NCBI RefSeq assembly: GCF_014084125.1
Contig: NZ_CP048405.1
Coordinates: 1,116,001 to 1,180,000, forward strand
Origin: Streptacidiphilus sp. PB12-B1b
Lineage (GTDB): Bacteria; Actinomycetota; Actinomycetes; Streptomycetales; Streptomycetaceae
Reading direction: 5' to 3'
Length of the DNA: 64,000 nt
The position numbers were made by a program, and so were the translations under genes. Below, piece by piece: positions 60,597 through 64,000 of the stretch (position 1 is the stretch's first letter; every line of letters begins with the position of its first letter). The notes below the pieces were generated by a model. That model did not search any database, was not told the DNA's origin, and worked only from the letters and a program-made list of their open reading frames with translations.

Positions 60597-61013
60597 ATGT
60601 ACGGCAGCGACGAGACGGTGCGCAGGATCCTTCAGGACACCGGCGACACCTGGGCGGTGGTCGGCCTGTCCAACAACCAGCGGCGGGCCGCCTACGGGGT
60701 CGCCCGGGTGCTCCAGCGCCACGGCAAGCGGATCGTCCCGGTCCACCCCAAGGCCGAGACCGTGCTCGGCGAGCCCGGCTACCCGAGCCTGGACGCGGTG
60801 CCGTTCCCGGTCCACGTGGTGGACGTGTTCGTCAACAGCGGCCTGGCCGGGGCCGTCGCCGACCAGGCGGTGGCGGCGGGCGCCCGGGCCGTCTGGTTCC
60901 AGCTGGGCGTCGTCGACGAGGCCGCCTACGCGCGCACCACGGCGGCCGGCCTGGAGATGGTCATGGACCGCTGCCCGGCCATCGAGATCCCGCTGCTGCC
61001 CGAACCGTCCTGA
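60597..61013 (+). CDS. CoA-binding domain protein
   Basis: A 138-residue single-domain protein of the YccU/CoA_binding_2 family, a Rossmann-like fold related to the N-terminus of succinyl-CoA synthetase. WAVVGLSNNQRRAAYGVARVLQRHGKRIVPVHP is the nucleotide-binding part, VHVVDVFVNSGLAGAVADQAVAAGARAVWFQLGVVDEAA and VMDRCPAIE the conserved rest. The CPAIE Cys is invariant in the family. Function unknown; CoA binding is presumed. ATG 60597 has GGAGG six bases upstream. It follows the metG terminator and converges on the UDP-glucose dehydrogenase gene. Confidence 0.88.
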   Translation: MYGSDETVRRILQDTGDTWAVVGLSNNQRRAAYGVARVLQRHGKRIVPVHPKAETVLGEPGYPSLDAVPFPVHVVDVFVNSGLAGAVADQAVAAGARAVWFQLGVVDEAAYARTTAAGLEMVMDRCPAIEIPLLPEPS

Positions 61014-61043
61014 GCCGGCCGCCGTCGCCGCCGCGCACCTGGC

Positions 61044-62375
61044 TCAGGACGGGCGGCCCAGGGCCCGGTAGGTCCAGCCCGCGCCGCGCCACACCACCGG
61101 GTCCAGCACGTTCCGCCCGTCCAGGATCCGCCGCTCGCCGACGACCCGGCCCAGCGCCTCCGGGTCCATCGTCCGGAACTCCTGCCACTCGGTGAGGTGC
61201 AGCACCACGTGCGCACCCTCGGCGGCCTCCAGGGCGCTGTCGGCGTAGGAGAGCGACGGGAACAGCTTGCGGGCGTTGTCCATGGCCTTGGGGTCGTAGA
61301 CGGTGACCTGGGCGCCCTGGAGCTGGATCTGACCGGCGACGTTCAGCGCGGGGGAGTCGCGGACGTCGTCCGAGTCGGGCTTGAAGGCCGCGCCGAGGAC
61401 GGCGACCCGGCGGCCGAGGAAGCCCCCGCCGCACTGCTCCCGGGCCAGCTCCACCATCCGCGAGCGCCGCCGCATGTTGATCGAGTCGACCTCGCGCAGG
61501 AAGGTCAGCGCCTGGTCCGCGCCCAGCTCCCCGGCCCGGGCCATGAACGCCCGGATGTCCTTGGGCAGGCAGCCGCCGCCGAAGCCCAGCCCGGCATTGA
61601 GGTACCTGCCGCCGATGCGGGCGTCGTAGGCGAGCGCCCCGGAGAGCTGCACGACGTCCGCGCCGGACGCCTCGCAGACCTCGGCCATGGCGTTGATGAA
61701 GGAGATCTTGGTCGCCAGGAAGGAGTTGGCGGCGGTCTTCACCAGCTCGGCGGTCGGGAAGTCGGTGACCACCAGCGGCGTCCCCTGCTCCAGCAGCGGC
61801 GCGTACAGCTCGCGCAGCACCTCCTCGGCGTGGTCGCTGCGGACGCCGATGACCAGCCGGTCGGGGTGCAGGGTGTCCTCGACGGCGTAGCCCTCGCGCA
61901 GGAACTCCGGGTTCCAGGCGACCTCGGCCGCCTCCCCGGCCGGTGCCCGCTCGGCCAGCCGCAGCGCCAGCCGGTCCGCGCTGCCGACCGGCACCGTGGA
62001 CTTCCCGACGACCAGGACCGGCCGGTCCAGGTGCGGCGCCAGCAGGTCGAAGGCGGACTCCACGTACGACATGTCGCAGGCGAACTCGCCGCGCCGCTGG
62101 GGGGTGTTGGTGCAGACGAAGTGGACCTCGCCGAACGCCCCGACCTCCTCCCAGGAGGTGGTGAACCGCAGCCGCCCGGTGGAGCCCTCCATCCCGGCCA
62201 GGTGGCCGCGCAGCAGCTCCTCCAGCCCCGGCTCGTACATCGGGACGTTCCCGGCGGACAGCGCGGCGACCTTCTCCGGCAGGATGTCCAGGCCGAGCAC
62301 CTCGTGGCCCAGTTCGGCCATGCAGGCGGCGTGGGTGGCCCCCAGGTAGCCGGTGCCGATGACGGTGATCCTCAT
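61044..62375 (-). CDS. ugd: UDP-glucose 6-dehydrogenase
   Basis: Oxidises UDP-glucose to UDP-glucuronate with two NAD+. The 443-residue protein has ITVIGTGYLGATHAACMAELGHEV (NAD site), YEPGLEELLRGH, FVCTNTPQR, KSTVPVGS, EFLREGYAVEDTLHPDR (substrate), AELVKTAANSFLATKISFINAMAE with catalytic Lys and Asn, and GFGGGCLPKD with the catalytic Cys. NDP-mannose or UDP-ManNAc dehydrogenase is a less likely alternative. ATG 62375 begins directly at the dinucleotide fold; the frame is open upstream. No sugar cluster is adjacent, so it probably serves general cell-wall or exopolysaccharide needs. Confidence 0.92.
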   Translation of the reverse strand: MRITVIGTGYLGATHAACMAELGHEVLGLDILPEKVAALSAGNVPMYEPGLEELLRGHLAGMEGSTGRLRFTTSWEEVGAFGEVHFVCTNTPQRRGEFACDMSYVESAFDLLAPHLDRPVLVVGKSTVPVGSADRLALRLAERAPAGEAAEVAWNPEFLREGYAVEDTLHPDRLVIGVRSDHAEEVLRELYAPLLEQGTPLVVTDFPTAELVKTAANSFLATKISFINAMAEVCEASGADVVQLSGALAYDARIGGRYLNAGLGFGGGCLPKDIRAFMARAGELGADQALTFLREVDSINMRRRSRMVELAREQCGGGFLGRRVAVLGAAFKPDSDDVRDSPALNVAGQIQLQGAQVTVYDPKAMDNARKLFPSLSYADSALEAAEGAHVVLHLTEWQEFRTMDPEALGRVVGERRILDGRNVLDPVVWRGAGWTYRALGRPS

Positions 62376-62520
62376 GGCTGCTGTCCCTTCCGCCGGGCGG
62401 TGACGCCGGGTGATCGGGGCGACCGGCCCTGCGATCGTACGCCCGGCTCCGGGGCCTGTTGTGCACGTCACGCGACGGCGGAGGGCCCGGAAGCTTTAGA
62501 ATTCAGATGTAGCCGAATGT

Positions 62521-62534
62521 TACTTAACAGTAGA
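62521..62534 (+). promoter_or_regulatory. Putative TetR-type operator before the acyl-CoA dehydrogenase
   Basis: TTACTTAACAGTAG fits TTACYNNNNRGTAR and closely resembles TTACCAATCAGTAA at 33211. It lies in an A/T-rich island just before the GTG start, overlapping any -10 there (TAGATA), so a bound protein would repress. Confidence 0.55.
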
Positions 62535-62543
62535 TAACCTGGG

Positions 62544-63716
62544 GTGAGGCGCGTGGCGTCCAGCGGTTCCGCAGACTTCGACCTTTTCCGGATCTCCGAG
62601 GAGCACGAGATGCTCCGCGACGCGGTCCGCTCCCTCGCCGAGGCGAAGATCGGGCCCTTCGCGGCCGAGGTCGACGAGCAGGCCCGATTCCCGCAGGAGG
62701 CGCTCGACGCGCTGCTCGCCAACGACCTGCACGCCGTCCACGTCCCCGAGGAGTACGGCGGCGCGGGCGCGGACGCCCTGGCGACCGTCATCGTCATCGA
62801 GGAGGTGGCCCGGGTCTGCGCGTCCTCCTCGCTGATCCCGGCCGTCAACAAGCTCGGCTCGCTGCCGGTGATCCTCTCCGGCGACGAGGCGCTCAAGCAG
62901 AAGTACCTGGCCCCGCTGGCGCGCGGCGAGGGCATGTTCTCGTACTGCCTCTCCGAGCCGGACGCCGGCTCGGACGCGGCGGGCATGAAGACCCGCGCGG
63001 TGCGCGACGGCGACTCCTGGGTCCTCAACGGCGTCAAGCGCTGGATCACCAACGCCGGTGTCAGCGAGTTCTACACGGTCATGGCCGTGACCGACCCGGA
63101 GAAGCGCTCCAAGGGCATCTCCGCCTTCGTGGTCGAGAAGGGCGACGAGGGCGTCAGCTTCGGCGCCCCGGAGAAGAAGCTCGGCATCAAGGGCTCGCCC
63201 ACCCGCGAGGTTTACTTCGACAACGTGCGCATCCCCGCCGACCGCATCATCGGCGCCGAGGGCACCGGCTTCGCCACCGCCATGAAGACCCTGGACCACA
63301 CCCGCATCACCATCGCCGCCCAGGCCCTCGGCATCGCCCAGGGCGCCCTCGACTACGCCTCCGGCTACGTCAAGGAACGCAAGCAGTTCGGCAAGGCCAT
63401 CGCCGAGTTTCAGGGCATCCAGTTCATGCTCGCCGACATGGCGATGAAGCTGGAGGCCGCCCGCCAGCTCACCTACGCGGCAGCCGCCCGCTCCCAGCGC
63501 GGCGACAACGACCTGACCTTCTTCGGCGCCGCCGCCAAGTGCTTCGCCTCCGACGCCGCCATGGAGATCACCACCGACGCCGTCCAGCTCCTCGGCGGCT
63601 ACGGCTACACCCGCGACTACCCGCTGGAGCGCATGATGCGCGACGCCAAGATCACCCAGATCTACGAAGGCACCAACCAGGTCCAGCGCATCGTCATGGC
63701 CCGCAACCTCCCGTAG
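62544..63716 (+). CDS. Acyl-CoA dehydrogenase
   Basis: A 390-residue FAD enzyme that forms the alpha-beta double bond of acyl-CoA. YCLSEPDAGSDAAGMKTRA and WITNAGVSEFYTVMAVTDP are the two FAD-contact motifs; IAAQALGIAQGALDYASGYVKERKQFGKAIAEFQGIQFMLADMA and the C-terminal QLLGGYGYTRDYPLERMMRDAKITQIYEGTNQVQRIVMAR carry the FAD-binding Arg/Gln and the catalytic Glu in IYEGT. The Glu position and the GYGYTRDYP form fit short or branched-chain types. Chain-length preference cannot be read by eye. GTG 62544 is used. A putative operator overlaps the promoter and a strong terminator follows. Confidence 0.93.
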   Translation: MRRVASSGSADFDLFRISEEHEMLRDAVRSLAEAKIGPFAAEVDEQARFPQEALDALLANDLHAVHVPEEYGGAGADALATVIVIEEVARVCASSSLIPAVNKLGSLPVILSGDEALKQKYLAPLARGEGMFSYCLSEPDAGSDAAGMKTRAVRDGDSWVLNGVKRWITNAGVSEFYTVMAVTDPEKRSKGISAFVVEKGDEGVSFGAPEKKLGIKGSPTREVYFDNVRIPADRIIGAEGTGFATAMKTLDHTRITIAAQALGIAQGALDYASGYVKERKQFGKAIAEFQGIQFMLADMAMKLEAARQLTYAAAARSQRGDNDLTFFGAAAKCFASDAAMEITTDAVQLLGGYGYTRDYPLERMMRDAKITQIYEGTNQVQRIVMARNLP

Positions 63717-63738
63717 CCACGGCTTCGCCCCGCACGAA

Positions 63739-63771
63739 GGACGACCCCCGGCACGATGCCGGGGGTCGTCC
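63739..63771. terminator. Bidirectional terminator after the acyl-CoA dehydrogenase
   Basis: A perfect 15-bp stem (63739-63753 with 63757-63771) with a CGA loop, between two convergent genes. Confidence 0.88.
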
Positions 63772-63774
63772 GCG

Positions 63775-63990
63775 TCACTCGTCCCAGAGTTGGTGGCAGA
63801 TGATGGTGCCGGTGGTGGGCATGGGGGGTTCCGGCGGGGTGGGCGGGGCGGTGCACGTGCCGTTGTGGGCGTAGCGGGGGCAGGCGCCGTCGGGCTTGCG
63901 GAGCTGGTGGGCGGCCCAGGCGAGGCTGCCGCCGGTGTGCTCGCTGGGCGGGGCCGGCAGGTACTGGTCGGTGATGGCGGAGGCCGCCAT
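63775..63990 (-). CDS. Hypothetical protein, possibly incomplete at the window edge
   Basis: An open frame of 71 residues from ATG 63990, only ten bases from the window end, so the true start may lie outside. It contains two cysteines in GACPRYAHNGTC, a Pro-rich stretch (APPTPPEPPMPTTG) and ends IICHQLWDE. No family is recognised. Its stop lies just past the strong terminator, which supports it as a real 3' end. Confidence 0.45.
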   Translation of the reverse strand: MAASAITDQYLPAPPSEHTGGSLAWAAHQLRKPDGACPRYAHNGTCTAPPTPPEPPMPTTGTIICHQLWDE

Positions 63991-64000
63991 GCCGCCGGCC

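Noticed and set aside
62521-62543. Leaderless promoter for the acyl-CoA dehydrogenase
   Set aside because: The nearest hexamer TAGATA lacks the final T, so it was not counted among the leaderless set.

Overview
This 64-kb window is high-GC actinobacterial chromosome, almost certainly from a Streptomycetaceae genome (Streptomyces, Kitasatospora or Streptacidiphilus). The signs are strong third-position G/C bias, frequent GTG starts, many leaderless promoters (TANNNT six or seven bases before the start codon), the SigR/RsrA thiol-stress pair, a cobalamin riboswitch before class Ia nrdAB, the acyl-CoA carboxylase set with its small epsilon subunit, and a 44-residue MmpB-type membrane protein. 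It is mostly conserved housekeeping DNA. I see no insertion sequence, prophage, CRISPR array or biosynthetic gene cluster.

Layout. 0-6.3 kb: a partial SDR dehydratase, moaE, a YlbL-type PDZ/Lon protease, two near-identical initiator tRNA genes each with its own terminator, and a Sel1-repeat protein. 6.4-18.1 kb: Fur regulator, DedA, hisN, MarR, SMR exporter, the aroA-rsgA pair, an M50-like peptidase, an SRAP (HMCES/YedK) protein, sigR-rsrA behind a perfect sigma-R promoter, a TPR protein, peptide deformylase and a VKOR homologue. 18.1-22.7 kb: a decayed alpha/beta hydrolase, then nrdAB, controlled by a pair of NrdR boxes and an adenosylcobalamin riboswitch. 22.7-25.2 kb: GNAT, a surface protein with an LAXTG sorting signal, and a tyrosine phosphatase. 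25.2-42.5 kb: phosphohexomutase, purine nucleoside phosphorylase, gamma-glutamylcyclotransferase, an LpdA-like reductase, a DeoR regulator, the biotin-dependent carboxylase genes (accA2, pccE, pccB, birA), maf, mmpB, a class III cyclase, a GGDEF protein and fdhD. 42.7-52.6 kb: the histidine utilisation genes hutH, an RpiR-type regulator, then hutU, an M20 amidohydrolase, hutF and hutI. 52.7-64 kb: a two-component system, GtrA, purK-purE, a dipeptidase, metG, a CoA-binding protein, UDP-glucose dehydrogenase, an acyl-CoA dehydrogenase and a partial hypothetical gene.

How the genes fit together. The hut genes encode histidine to urocanate, imidazolone propionate, formiminoglutamate and formylglutamate, with the M20 enzyme a likely last step. 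The carboxylase genes supply methylmalonyl-CoA or malonyl-CoA, with BirA to biotinylate AccA2. SigR/RsrA and the VKOR protein belong to thiol-disulfide homeostasis. Nucleotide supply (nrdAB, PNP, purEK) is spread over three places. From memory of model Streptomyces gene order, the window looks like three ancestral blocks joined end to end (about 1-22 kb, 25-45 kb, 47-60 kb); this is inference.

The observations most worth a second look are: the conserved long-isoform architecture of sigR; the NrdR-box plus riboswitch control of nrdAB; at least twelve leaderless promoters; a TTACYNNNNRGTAR operator shared by a small membrane gene and the acyl-CoA dehydrogenase; a perfect 11-bp inverted repeat before the hut-linked RpiR gene; and clustered short tandem duplications just past stop codons.
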